DNA from: Actinoplanes solisilvae
GTDB taxonomy: Bacteria; Actinomycetota; Actinomycetes; Mycobacteriales; Micromonosporaceae
Assembly (NCBI RefSeq): GCF_003999975.1
Contig: NZ_RJAC01000040.1
Coordinates: 1-49,153, forward strand
Length of the DNA stretch: 49,153 nucleotides
Direction: 5' to 3'
Shown: piece after piece, positions 30,667 through 38,939 of the stretch
Layout of the letters: each line of letters opens with the position of its first letter
Position numbering within the stretch: the stretch's first letter is position 1
The notes under the pieces: generated by a model
What the model was told of the DNA's origin: nothing
Seen by the model: only the letters and a program-made list of their open reading frames with translations
Databases searched by the model: none
Translations under genes and position numbers: made by a program

Positions 30667-31697
30667 GCGTCGGCCAGCATGTCTTTGGTCATCGGGAGCA
30701 CCTTCGTTCCGAACAGCTCGACCGCGCGCAGCCGGGCGCTGACCGGCGTCGAGCCGCTGCCGTAGATCAGGTCGAACCGGCCGACGCCGAGCGCCTTGAT
30801 CGCGCGGGCCATCTTGCGGGCGACCGTCTCGGGCGAGCCCACGTAGAGCGAACCGTCGCGCACCTCGTGCTCGAACTCCGAGCGGCGCAGCGGCGGCCAG
30901 CCGCGCAGCGCGCCGATCTTGTCGCGCATCACCTTGAATCGCGGGTAGAACACCTCGACGGCCTCCTCGTCGGTGTCGGCGATGAAGCCGGGCGAGTGCA
31001 TGCCGACGGGGTGCGCCACGGTGCCGAGCTGGTCGGCGGCGCGGTTGTACAGATCGATGTACGGGGCGAAGCGCTCGGGCGCCCCGCCGATGATCGCCAG
31101 CATCAAGGGGAAACCGTAGCGCGCCGTGCGTACGACCGACTGCGGGGAGCCGCCCACGCCGACCCAGGTCGACAGGTGGCCGGAGTCGGTCTTGGGGAAC
31201 ACGTCGGCGTCGACCAGCGGCGGGCGGGTGGTGCCGCTCCAGGTGACCGGCTTCTCCTTGACGAGCTCGGCGAACAGCTCGATCTTCTCCTCGAAGAGCT
31301 TGTCGTAGTCGGCCAGGTCGTAGCCGAACAGCGGGAACGACTCGGTGAACGAGCCGCGGCCGAGAATGACCTGGGCACGGCCGTTCGAGAGCCCGTCGAG
31401 GGTGGCGAAGCGCTGGAACACCCGTACGGGGTCGTCGGAGCTCAGGACCGTGACACCGGAGCCGAGGATGAGGCGCTCGGTCTTGCCCGCGATGCCGGCG
31501 AGCGCGGTCTCGGGGCTGGAGATCGCGTACTCCGGGCGGTGGTGCTCGCCGAGCGCGATAGCATCGACCCCCGTCTGGTCGGCGATCACTGCCTCGTCGA
31601 CGACCTGGCGGATGGTCGCGCCGTACGAGAGCAGGTTGCCGTGGTCGTCCTCCGGCACGTCGCCGAACGTGTCGAGGCCGAAGGTGATGTCGGTCAT
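30663..31697 (-). CDS. LLM-class flavin-dependent oxidoreductase
   Basis: 344 residues from ATG 31697 with GGAGG at 6 nt; the extension to 31727 has no support. A bacterial luciferase-like TIM barrel: GLDTFGDVPEDDHGN, AIALGEHHRPEYAISSPE, LILGSGVTVLSSDDPVRVFQ, and VGVGGSPQSVVRTARYGFPLM. These enzymes use FMN or F420 for oxidation or reduction of diverse substrates. It is divergent from a MarR regulator over a shared operator region and followed by the F420-reductase-like gene, so it is probably the target of that regulator. Confidence 0.93.
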   Translation of the reverse strand: MTDITFGLDTFGDVPEDDHGNLLSYGATIRQVVDEAVIADQTGVDAIALGEHHRPEYAISSPETALAGIAGKTERLILGSGVTVLSSDDPVRVFQRFATLDGLSNGRAQVILGRGSFTESFPLFGYDLADYDKLFEEKIELFAELVKEKPVTWSGTTRPPLVDADVFPKTDSGHLSTWVGVGGSPQSVVRTARYGFPLMLAIIGGAPERFAPYIDLYNRAADQLGTVAHPVGMHSPGFIADTDEEAVEVFYPRFKVMRDKIGALRGWPPLRRSEFEHEVRDGSLYVGSPETVARKMARAIKALGVGRFDLIYGSGSTPVSARLRAVELFGTKVLPMTKDMLADA

Positions 31698-31714
31698 GAT
31701 GACCCTCCAAGCTG

Positions 31715-31755
31715 ATTGACGTGTCAATTATGCTCGCTACGATTGACACGTCAAC
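31715..31755. promoter_or_regulatory. Two MarR operator palindromes between divergent genes
   Basis: ATTGAC-GT-GTCAAT (31715-31728) and ATTGAC-AC-GTCAAC (31742-31755) are near-perfect palindromes, 27 bp apart start to start, with reverse-complementary central dinucleotides. They lie between LLM (ATG 31697) and MarR (GTG 31772), so both promoters could be repressed. 27 bp is about 2.6 turns. Confidence 0.85.
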
Positions 31756-31771
31756 TACAGGAGGTGTGGCC

Positions 31772-32236
31772 GTGACCACTCGGCAACGGCGGTTCCCCAC
31801 CCGCGAGGAACTGCGCATCTGGCGTGACTACACCGAGACCGGCGAGGCGGTGCGCGCCGCGATGTCGGCCCGGCTCCAGCAGGCCTCCGGGCTCTCCCCG
31901 GGCGACTACGCCGTGCTGCTCGCCCTCAGCGAGGCCACCGGCAACCGCATGCGCTCGTCCGAACTCGCCGCGACGATCGGGTGGGAGCGCAGCCGCCTGT
32001 CCCACCACCTCGGTCGCATGGAGAAGCGCGGCCTGATCCGCCGCGAGGAGTGCCTGACCGACAACCGCGGCGCCGAGGTCGTGCTGGCCCCGCCCGGGCT
32101 CGAACTCTTCCAGGGTGCGAACCGCCCCCACCTGCGCGACATCCGCGAGATCTTCGTCGACGCCTTGACGCCGGAGCAGATCGTCGCGGCCGGCGAGATC
32201 TCCGCCGCCCTGCGTGCCCACCTCGCGAAGGAGTAG
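31772..32236 (+). CDS. MarR-family transcriptional regulator
   Basis: 154 residues from GTG 31772 with AGGAGG at 9 nt; the ATG at 31721 would run through the operator. A winged-helix MarR protein: DYAVLLALSEAT, RSSELAATIGWERSRLSHHLGRMEKRGLIRREE (recognition helix and wing), and terminal dimerisation helices. Family members bind palindromes as dimers and release on ligand or oxidation. It likely represses itself and the divergent LLM/reductase operon, based on the duplicated palindrome. Confidence 0.93.
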   Translation: MTTRQRRFPTREELRIWRDYTETGEAVRAAMSARLQQASGLSPGDYAVLLALSEATGNRMRSSELAATIGWERSRLSHHLGRMEKRGLIRREECLTDNRGAEVVLAPPGLELFQGANRPHLRDIREIFVDALTPEQIVAAGEISAALRAHLAKE

Positions 32237-32280
32237 CCCCGCTCGCGCCGCCCCGCCCGCCCCGCTCGCGCCGCCCCGCC
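32236..32280. repeat. Short GC-rich tandem repeat after the MarR gene
   Basis: Two copies of a 22-nt C-rich unit with a period of 23, starting at the last base of the MarR stop codon, followed by the palindrome GCCCCGCGGGGC (32287-32298). The latter may act as a weak terminator. The stretch ends at the epimerase start 32327. Confidence 0.6.
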
Positions 32281-32326
32281 CTGCCCGCCCCGCGGGGCCG
32301 CTCGTCGCAGGAGTAGAAAGTAGGTC

Positions 32327-33187
32327 ATGGCTCGTATCGCGGTGACCGGTGGCAGCGGCAAACTCGGCCGCGCCGTCGTCCAGGACCTGCTCGACCACGG
32401 CCAGCAGGTCGTCAACCTCGACCAGACGCCCCCGCCGACCCCGTCCGCCCCGTGGACGAAGATCGACCTCACCGACTTCGGCCAGGTGGCCGGCGCCCTC
32501 ACCGCCGTCGACGACCGCTACGACCGCATCGACGCCGTCGTCCACCTGGCCGCCGTGCCCGCCCCCGGCCTGCTGCCCAACGCGGCGACCTTCCACAACA
32601 ACATCCGCGCCACCTACAACGTCTTCGAGGCCGTGCGGCTGGCCGGCATCAAGACGGTCGTCTGGGCGTCCAGCGAGACCGTGCTGGGCCTGCCCTTCGA
32701 CCGCACGCCTCCGCCCTACCTACCCGTCGACGAGAACTACCCGCCCCGCCCGAACTCGTCGTACTCGCTGGCCAAGCACCTCGAGGAACAGATGGCCGAG
32801 CAATACTGCCGCTGGGACCCGGCCCTGACGATGATCGGCCTGCGCTTCTCCAACGTGATGGACCCCGCCGACTACGAGGCGTTCCCCTCCTACGACGCCG
32901 ACCCGCGCCTGCGATCCTGGAACGCCTGGGCCTACATCGACGCCCGAGACGGCGCGCAGGCCGTCCGCCGAGCCCTGGCCTACCAGGAAAGCGGCGTAGA
33001 GGTCTTCATCATCGCCAACGCCGACACCGTGATGAACCGATCAAGCGCCTCCCTGGCCGCCGAGGTCTTCCCCGACCTGCCCGTAACAAAAGACCTGGCC
33101 GAACACGAGACCCTGCTCTCCATCGACAAGGCCCGCCGCCTGCTCGGCTACGAGCCCGAGTTCACCTGGCGTACGGGGACTCCATAG
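32327..33187 (+). CDS. NAD-dependent epimerase/dehydratase family protein
   Basis: 286 residues, extended SDR type. N-terminal NAD-binding VTGGSGKLGRAVVQDLL, HLAAVPAPGL, catalytic YSLAK (Y-x-x-x-K) with preceding SSE of ASSETV. Sugar epimerase-like regions FSNVMDP and WAYIDARDGAQAVRRAL. It acts on an NDP-sugar or similar carbonyl compound; the substrate is unknown. Its 3' end overlaps the convergent McrC gene by 40 nt. It could share a transcript with MarR, but the repeat between them makes a separate promoter as likely. Confidence 0.9.
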   Translation: MARIAVTGGSGKLGRAVVQDLLDHGQQVVNLDQTPPPTPSAPWTKIDLTDFGQVAGALTAVDDRYDRIDAVVHLAAVPAPGLLPNAATFHNNIRATYNVFEAVRLAGIKTVVWASSETVLGLPFDRTPPPYLPVDENYPPRPNSSYSLAKHLEEQMAEQYCRWDPALTMIGLRFSNVMDPADYEAFPSYDADPRLRSWNAWAYIDARDGAQAVRRALAYQESGVEVFIIANADTVMNRSSASLAAEVFPDLPVTKDLAEHETLLSIDKARRLLGYEPEFTWRTGTP

Positions 33188-34284
33188 CTCTCGATCGTCA
33201 CCTCGTCGACCGTGGTCGACGCGTGCCGTTCCTCAGCCGCCGGATAGACGAGCGCGGCGTGGGTGATCCCGAGACGACGGGCGTATGTATAAAGCTGGTA
33301 GATCTCGTCGGTGCTCGGCCCGGCACGCCAGGGCCGGTACTTGGCGTCGTAAACGGCAACCGGAACGTCCGCTTCCAGGACCACGAAGTCAGCCCACCCC
33401 GCTCGATCAGGGCTGCTGTCGGTCAGCGTGATCCGGTGCTGGCCGGAAATGGTCGAACCGGGCCACCGGGCGCTCAGCCAACGACCGACATATGCCTCCC
33501 AGATCTTGGTCATGGAGAACAGCACACTGGCCCCGGCGCATTCGTCGCTGACAGGAAGAGCCGTCTGCCCTTCGAGGATGAGCCGTGCCAGAGGAACGAT
33601 GTCGCGATACCGAGCTGGTACCTCGCGGGTCTCGGGTGGTCGGCCCGCGACTTCGGTGACGCGCTGGAAGGCCGGGGCAAGGGCGCGCAGGCGTTGAGTG
33701 AGGCTCTTGTCGGAGTACGTCAGCGTCAATAAGCGTCGAAGTGCGGTTGCGACCACCTGGTTCAACGGGACGTTCACGGTGAGCCGGCTGGCGCGGGTGG
33801 CTAGGCGGTCCGGCCGTCCGGCATGCACCCTGAGCTGAGCTGACACCGACGGCGCACCCGGGTACGGCGGCCGCAGAAAGGTTCGCTGTTCGTAGGCCTT
33901 CGCGAGGCCTTGCCCAGTGACTCGGGCGGCCTCGCGACAGAACGCTGTCGCGATGACGTCCATCAGTCCGTGACCGCCGGCGGCGACCGCGATGTCGTCG
34001 TGCAACAGGGTCGCGCGGTGACCAAGCTCGAGCAGGACCGCCATGTCGGCGAACGGGAAGCGACTACCGATGTCGACCACTCGGCCGCTGCTCAGGCGGA
34101 ACCTTCCGACATAGGGCCCCGGAGTCACCTCGTAAGATCCAGGGGCCGTCGCCGGTGCGACACGTTCGATGACACGCGGCCGTCCGTCACCCGACCTCGT
34201 GCCCCGAGACAGCCGGGACAGCTCGACCGCCTCAGCCGGTTCCAATTCGACCGTGATGGTCGCGTATTCCACCATTCGGAGCAC
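33148..34284 (-). CDS. mcrC: McrC-like nuclease subunit of a McrBC-type restriction system
   Basis: 378 residues from GTG 34284, one nucleotide after the mcrB stop; ATG 34275 is an alternative. N-terminal beta region, then the PF10117 McrBC 5-methylcytosine restriction component fold. A PD-(D/E)xK nuclease centre is visible near 305-330: WADFVVLEADVPVAVYDAKY, with the Asp, Asp and Lys in place. With McrB it should cut DNA containing modified cytosines. Third-position GC looks slightly lower than in neighbours (not computed), compatible with a horizontally moved defence cassette. There is no third subunit. Confidence 0.88.
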   Translation of the reverse strand: MLRMVEYATITVELEPAEAVELSRLSRGTRSGDGRPRVIERVAPATAPGSYEVTPGPYVGRFRLSSGRVVDIGSRFPFADMAVLLELGHRATLLHDDIAVAAGGHGLMDVIATAFCREAARVTGQGLAKAYEQRTFLRPPYPGAPSVSAQLRVHAGRPDRLATRASRLTVNVPLNQVVATALRRLLTLTYSDKSLTQRLRALAPAFQRVTEVAGRPPETREVPARYRDIVPLARLILEGQTALPVSDECAGASVLFSMTKIWEAYVGRWLSARWPGSTISGQHRITLTDSSPDRAGWADFVVLEADVPVAVYDAKYRPWRAGPSTDEIYQLYTYARRLGITHAALVYPAAEERHASTTVDEVTIESYGVPVRQVNSGS

Positions 34285-34285
34285 G

Positions 34286-35776
34286 TCAGGCGAGCTCCGC
34301 GATCAGTGAGCGGACGTCGCCGTCGAGCCGCTTCAGCTCGGCTGGCTGCTCGAACCAGTATTCGGCCAGGTAGGGCCGCAGCTGATAATCCCAGACCCGC
34401 TCCGCCGCGGCGGCATCCAAGCGCTCGGTCATCCAGTACGAGTGTCCGGGGCTGACCGGGGTGTCATGACCGACCCGGTCACGGATCAGCCGGAACACTC
34501 CCAGGGCGAGTTCCGCGTTGTCAGCCGACCTCGCGGCCGTCCATCGTTCGAGTACGGCCGCGTCGGGCAGCAGTGGGAAGGCGTTGAATCGCCGGCGCAG
34601 AGCGAAGTCGAGCAGGGCCAGACTGCGGTCCGCCGTGTTCATCGTGCCGAGCAGGAACACGTTGGGCGGGACTGTGAAAGTGCGCTGCGAATAAGGCAGC
34701 GTGACCTTGCCGGTCCCGCGATATTCGAGCAGGTACAGCAATTCTCCGAAGACCGCGGCCAGGTCGGCCCGGTTCATCTCGTCGATGATCAGGACGAAGG
34801 TTTCGTCCGGAGCTATCGACGCTCTCGCACAGAGCCGCGCGAAAACCCCATCGCGTACGACGTACTTCAGCTCGGCTGCTTCAGTCTCCGGGCGCAGGCC
34901 TTCGATGAAGTCCTCGTACGAGTAGGCCGGATGGAACTGGGTGACCTCGATGTGCTCGGCCGAACTGGCCAGGTGGCGGGCGAGAAGCATCGCGACATGA
35001 GTCTTGCCGGTTCCGGGCGGGCCGTGAAAAACCGCCTGCCGCATGCCGGTGCGCAGCGCAGCCGCCCATTGATCGATCAGCTCGACCGGCAGATAGCAAA
35101 GCGCCGCGACCTCGTTCGCGGTGAGCCGATGGGGATCAACCGGCTCCACCGTCACTTCACCGGCCTCAGCGGATTCCTCACGCGCGTATCTCATGACAGT
35201 GGTCAGGATCGCGTCGGCTTCTTGCGGGGCGATTCGGTGCCGCTGACGCCAGTCCCGCAGGTCGGCACAGAACCGCTGGTACTCCTCGAGGCCGGTGGCC
35301 CGGTACCCGGTGCTGGTCTGGACGGCGAGGCCGTTCATCGTCGCGTTGACGCAGATGCCGAACCGGTCGGGATCGCGCAGGTAGAGGAGGAAGCTTGGCA
35401 GGGATGAGCCCGCGTGTGGGAAGAGCCGACGATTCGCATAGACCTCACCGAGAACGGCGAGCGCGTTTTCCTCCGGGTCGCGCCACAACCGAGACACCAT
35501 CCGGTTGAACGTTTCGGGATCGCGGCCCAGTCTTTCCATGATGGCGCCCGTGAAACCGGGTGAGAACCGGTCATAGCGATCGCGCCCGGCGATCTCGTGC
35601 CGGTTGATGAGCCTTCCCAGCTCGACGATTCGCGCCGCGTCCATCGCGCCGAGATGAGCGTTGATGAATGCGCGTACCTCGTCCTCGGCTGCTTGCCGTG
35701 CCGGCACGAATCGCTCACCGAACTTCGTACGGACCTCTTCGACGATCTCCGCCGTCGACCTGCTTGGCATGGGCAT
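34286..35776 (-). CDS. mcrB: McrB-like AAA+ GTPase of a McrBC-type restriction system
   Basis: 496 residues from ATG 35776; an ATG at 35803 is also in frame and neither has an SD. The N-terminal half (1-245) is an uncharacterised specificity domain containing ALAVLGEVYANRRLFPHAGS. It shows no obvious methyl-DNA-reading motif. The AAA+ domain starts near 250: Walker A VFHGPPGTGKTHV, Walker B FVLIIDEMNRAD, and the McrB GTP-specificity signature GTMNTADRSLALLD. It translocates DNA and activates McrC. It lies 50 nt downstream of the oxidase gene on the same strand. Confidence 0.88.
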   Translation of the reverse strand: MPMPSRSTAEIVEEVRTKFGERFVPARQAAEDEVRAFINAHLGAMDAARIVELGRLINRHEIAGRDRYDRFSPGFTGAIMERLGRDPETFNRMVSRLWRDPEENALAVLGEVYANRRLFPHAGSSLPSFLLYLRDPDRFGICVNATMNGLAVQTSTGYRATGLEEYQRFCADLRDWRQRHRIAPQEADAILTTVMRYAREESAEAGEVTVEPVDPHRLTANEVAALCYLPVELIDQWAAALRTGMRQAVFHGPPGTGKTHVAMLLARHLASSAEHIEVTQFHPAYSYEDFIEGLRPETEAAELKYVVRDGVFARLCARASIAPDETFVLIIDEMNRADLAAVFGELLYLLEYRGTGKVTLPYSQRTFTVPPNVFLLGTMNTADRSLALLDFALRRRFNAFPLLPDAAVLERWTAARSADNAELALGVFRLIRDRVGHDTPVSPGHSYWMTERLDAAAAERVWDYQLRPYLAEYWFEQPAELKRLDGDVRSLIAELA

Positions 35777-35826
35777 GGTTCTAGCAGAGGTGATGCAGGC
35801 CATGCATCGGTCGAAGGCTCTGGTTC

Positions 35827-36897
35827 CTACGTGGACTCGCGGCTGAGGCGGAACCGTGGCAGCGTCTCGCCGCCGGTTACCAGGTCGGCGACCAGTTCGC
35901 CGACGGCTGGGGTGAACTTGAAGCCGTGGCCTGAGAAGCCGGCCGCCACCACCACGGGGCCTGCCCGGTCGATGACGAAGTCTGAGGTCGGCGTGGTGGT
36001 GTAGGTGCAGCTGATCGGGGTGGCCGCGTCCGGGTCGACGCCGGGGATCCACTCGCGTACGTAGTCGCGCAGCTTGGCCGCGTACACCGGCTCCTCGGCG
36101 AAGTCGCGGTGGTCGGGGTCGGTTTCGGGGCCGGTGCCGTGGAAGCCCGCCTTGATGCCCTCGCCGGGAGTTGCCAGGCCGTAGACGCCCAGCGACGGGC
36201 GGTGGTGGATGAAGCTCGGCCACTCCGCGGCGGGGTCGAGCGGGACGAAGTGGGCCGGCTGCTCCTGGGTGACCCGCACGGACAGCAGGCCCGGCAGCAG
36301 TTTCGGGGTCCACGCGCCGGCCGCCACGACCACGCGCCTCGCGTGCAGCGCGCCGTCGGGGGTGACCACCTCGACGTGGTCGTCGCCGCGCACGGTCACG
36401 GAAAGCACCGGGGTTTCGTAGCGGACGTCGGGAACCGTCTTCTGCAGCGCGGCGACCGCGTTGTCGGCGTGCAGGCGGCCGCTCGACGGGTGGAAGAACA
36501 CGGGACCGGTGAAGCGCAGCCCGGGCCAGCGGGCGGCCGCCTCCCCGAGTTGCAGCCACTGCCCCGGAACCCCGGCTGCGGCCAGCGCGTCGGCGATCTC
36601 CGTGATCGGCGCGACCAGGCCGTGGTCGACGCCGCCGGTCAGGTCGAGCAGCGACGTGCCGGTCTCCGCCTCAAGCGAACGCCACAGGTCGAGGGCCCGG
36701 CGGGCCAGCGCGATGTAGTCGGGTTCGGCGTACGCGAGCCGGAAGATGCGGGAAGCGCCGTGCGATGCCCCGAACGCGTGACCGGGCGAGAACCGTTCCA
36801 GCAGCGTCACCTCGGTCCCGCGGCGGGCCGGCGACCACGCCGCGGCCGAGCCCATCGCGCCGCCGCCGACCACGATCACGTCTTGGAACACCGTCAC
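35827..36897 (-). CDS. Monomeric sarcosine oxidase-like FAD-dependent oxidase
   Basis: 356 residues; GTG 36897 overlaps the preceding stop as GTGA. FAD-binding VVGGGAMGSAAAW at the N-terminus (DAO fold), ERFSPGHAFGASHGASRIFR, and C-terminal ISCTYTTTPTSDFVIDR, whose Cys matches the residue that links FAD covalently in monomeric sarcosine oxidase and N-methyltryptophan oxidase. AAGFSGHGFKFTPAVGE is the usual terminal FAD contact. It oxidises an N-methyl or secondary amine to imine and H2O2. It is third gene of the DUF1684-LLM-oxidase unit. Confidence 0.9.
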   Translation of the reverse strand: MTVFQDVIVVGGGAMGSAAAWSPARRGTEVTLLERFSPGHAFGASHGASRIFRLAYAEPDYIALARRALDLWRSLEAETGTSLLDLTGGVDHGLVAPITEIADALAAAGVPGQWLQLGEAAARWPGLRFTGPVFFHPSSGRLHADNAVAALQKTVPDVRYETPVLSVTVRGDDHVEVVTPDGALHARRVVVAAGAWTPKLLPGLLSVRVTQEQPAHFVPLDPAAEWPSFIHHRPSLGVYGLATPGEGIKAGFHGTGPETDPDHRDFAEEPVYAAKLRDYVREWIPGVDPDAATPISCTYTTTPTSDFVIDRAGPVVVAAGFSGHGFKFTPAVGELVADLVTGGETLPRFRLSREST

Positions 36898-37799
36898 GGC
36901 AGGTCCAGGTGTTCACGCAGAGTCGTTCCCGAGTACGAGGTGCGGTAGACGCCGCGCTCCTGCAGTTCGGGGACGAGCTTGTCGACGACGTCCTCGATGG
37001 TGCCGGGCAGCTCCTGCGGCAGCAGGTTGAAGCCGTCGACGGCGCCGGTCGCCACGTATCGGGTCCACTCGTCGGCGATCTGGCCGGGCGTGCCGACGAA
37101 GGCGCTGTGCCGGTGGTTCACCCTGATCACGGTATCTCGGATGGAAAGGCCCGACCGCCGCCACTCGGCGACGCGTTCCAGCTTGCCGCGGCGGAACTCG
37201 ATCGGGATCGTGCCGCGCGACGGGTCAAGCTCACCCTCGGCCGGCTCGACGTCGGGCAGCGGACCGTCAGGATCGTACCCGGAAAGGTCTTTGCCCCAAT
37301 ATTGCTCGAGGAACGCGATGGCGCGCGGCCCGGTCGTCTGTTCGCGCTGAAGCCACTCGGCCTTCTCGGCGGCGTCGCCGGGCGTGTCTCCGAGCATCAC
37401 CGAGGCCCCGGGCAAAATGCGCGGAGATTCGGGCCTACGGCCATAGCGCGCGAGACGTTCCCGCAGGTCAGAAGCGTAGGCGACGGCCTTGTCGTACTAC
37501 GCCTCAGGGCTGTTGACCGCCCCGACGACCCAGCCGGCCCGGCCGAGTGACGCGTGGTCGAGCGAGGCGAGTTGGGTCGCGAGGTGGAACGGTTCGGTGA
37601 CGGTGACGTGCAGTTGGGGTGCGAGGCCGAGCCGCGTCGTGTGCCGGGACAGGAACGACGCGCGGACGCCGGCCTCGATTCCCCGGCTCGTGGGCGAATC
37701 TTCGAAGGTCACGAACGCGAACCCGGCCGCCTCGGCGGTTCGTGCCACCGAGACGTCGTTCGCTTCGCCGAGATCCAGAGCCAGATGCATGGCTGTCAC
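36894..37799 (-). pseudogene. Broken LLM-class monooxygenase (internal deletion plus in-frame TAG)
   Basis: The 5' part, from GTG 37799 (GTGA overlap with the DUF1684 stop) to TAG 37499-37497, encodes the N-terminal luciferase-like strand and helix segments (MHLALDLGEANDVSVAR to GRAGWVVGAVNSPEA). After this one TAG the same frame continues with the C-terminal third of a nitrilotriacetate-monooxygenase-type LLM (RILPGASVMLGDTPGDA, VGTPGQIADEWTRYVATGAVDGFN, YSGTTLREHL) to 36894. About 300 codons remain instead of 430-450, so the middle of the barrel is missing. Because the frame is unchanged, I infer a deletion joining the two ends, with the TAG at the join. The shortened protein could not fold normally. 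The coupled downstream oxidase may be poorly translated as a result. Confidence 0.75.
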
Positions 37800-38692
37800 A
37801 GGCGCTCGTACGGGATCTTCTCGCCGGCCTCGACCGCGACGGGCAAGCGGTTCTCGGCCGGCGGCAGCGGGCACGTCGCGTAGTCGGTGTAGGCGCAGAC
37901 GAGGTTCGTGGCCCGGTTGAAGTCGAGCGTGACCGTGCCGTCGGCGGCCGGCGCGTCGATGGCCAGGCTGCGGTTCGCGGCATAGGTGGTGACGCCCGAG
38001 GTCTCGTCCGTGAACAGCGCGAAGAACGAGCCCGGCGTCCGTCCGTTGAAGACGGTCAGCGCTAGAGAGGTGCCCAGCGCCTCGAACTCGACCCGGCCGG
38101 GGGACTCGTACACGTGCTCGAGGCCTTCGACCGCGGCGCCGACCGTGACTTCACGCGGCTCGTCGAACGGGACGTAGCGGCCCGGTAGCTCCCACTTCTC
38201 GGTGGGCTCGTAGGCGGGCACGCCCCGGAAGTTCACGCGCAGCTCGTTGGCGGGGTGGCGCGGCCGGACGATGTGGAAACCGCCCCGCTTGGCGACCTCG
38301 ACGGCGGCGTCGCCGAAGAACGGGAAGACGCTGCCGCGCTCGGCCAGCTCATGGAAGGCGTACAGGCCGGTGATCTCGACGCCGTCCAGGGTGAGCGATT
38401 CGCCGTCCGCGAGGTCGACGATGACGACGTCATTCCCGGGTGACTTCCCGCCCGCGGCGGTGGTGCTGTCGTTGAGAACCGGCGCTTCCCCGTCCGCCGG
38501 GTCGGTGCTTGTGGCGTCGAGAGCCGGCGCCCTCTCGCCCGCGGGACCGATGCTCCACTCGCCCGGGGCGTCGGGGAAGCGCCGCGGGGTGGCATCGAGG
38601 AAGTTGAGGCTGGTGATGGCCAGGAATCCGTGGGGGTCGGCGAGGGTGCGCTCGTGCTCGGCGTGACACTCGGCCCAAGTTTGCTTGCCCAT
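37796..38692 (-). CDS. DUF1684 domain protein
   Basis: 298 residues, ATG start. The C-terminal half has the DUF1684 signature: LDFNRATNLVCAYTDYATCPLPPAENRLPVAVEAGEK; earlier FRGVPAYEPTEKWELPGRYVPF. There is no signal peptide or membrane span. Function of the family is unknown. The stop overlaps the GTG of the following LLM gene, making it the first gene of a coupled three-gene unit. No clear SD precedes the ATG; the upstream DNA is AT-rich with a partial palindrome. Confidence 0.88.
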   Translation of the reverse strand: MGKQTWAECHAEHERTLADPHGFLAITSLNFLDATPRRFPDAPGEWSIGPAGERAPALDATSTDPADGEAPVLNDSTTAAGGKSPGNDVVIVDLADGESLTLDGVEITGLYAFHELAERGSVFPFFGDAAVEVAKRGGFHIVRPRHPANELRVNFRGVPAYEPTEKWELPGRYVPFDEPREVTVGAAVEGLEHVYESPGRVEFEALGTSLALTVFNGRTPGSFFALFTDETSGVTTYAANRSLAIDAPAADGTVTLDFNRATNLVCAYTDYATCPLPPAENRLPVAVEAGEKIPYERL

Positions 38693-38696
38693 ACAA

Positions 38697-38716
38697 ACAA
38701 CATAAGCATACTTTGT
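38697..38716 (-). promoter_or_regulatory. AT-rich partial palindrome upstream of the DUF1684 gene
   Basis: ACAA-N12-TTGT with inner TA..GC..TA symmetry (12 of 20 positions self-complementary), 5-24 nt upstream of the start codon, in DNA far more AT-rich than its surroundings. It is a plausible promoter/operator for a TetR-, PadR- or MarR-type repressor, none of which is adjacent. Confidence 0.35.
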
Positions 38717-38807
38717 CGATAGGAGATAGAGGCGTTCGGGGATCGACCGACAGGAAGCGCCGCGGTAGGAGATGAGGCGAGAAATGGGGGTGCTACGCTC
38801 GGCGGCA

Positions 38808-38887
38808 GGTCATGAGTGCCAGCGCGTAGCCCCGGCTTGCTGGCCGGCAACCCTTGCGTTCGCGATGGGGTGCCCCGGGTGAGGACC
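38808..38887 (+). promoter_or_regulatory. SAM-IV riboswitch
   Basis: The leader from GGTCATGAGTGCCAGCG through GCCCCGGCTTGCTGGCCGG and CAACCC to GGTGCCCCGGGTGAGGACC closely matches the SAM-IV class I know from Streptomyces and relatives. The closing stem pairs GGTC (38808-38811) with GACC (38884-38887). A further C/G-rich stem follows, and CCTCC (38923-38927) can pair with the SD GGAGG (38928-38932), 7 nt before ATG 38940. This gives a route to block translation when S-adenosylmethionine binds. Confidence 0.88.
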
Positions 38888-38939
38888 AGGTCTGCGCCCG
38901 CCCGGGCGCGGGCAAGCGCGAGCCTCCGGAGGTCTCCCC

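Noticed and set aside
29986..31818. A single 610-codon frame spanning the F420-reductase-like gene and the LLM region
   Set aside because: Only the part from ATG 30666 is protein-like; the remainder is antiphase to the LLM gene, which has its own SD and domains.
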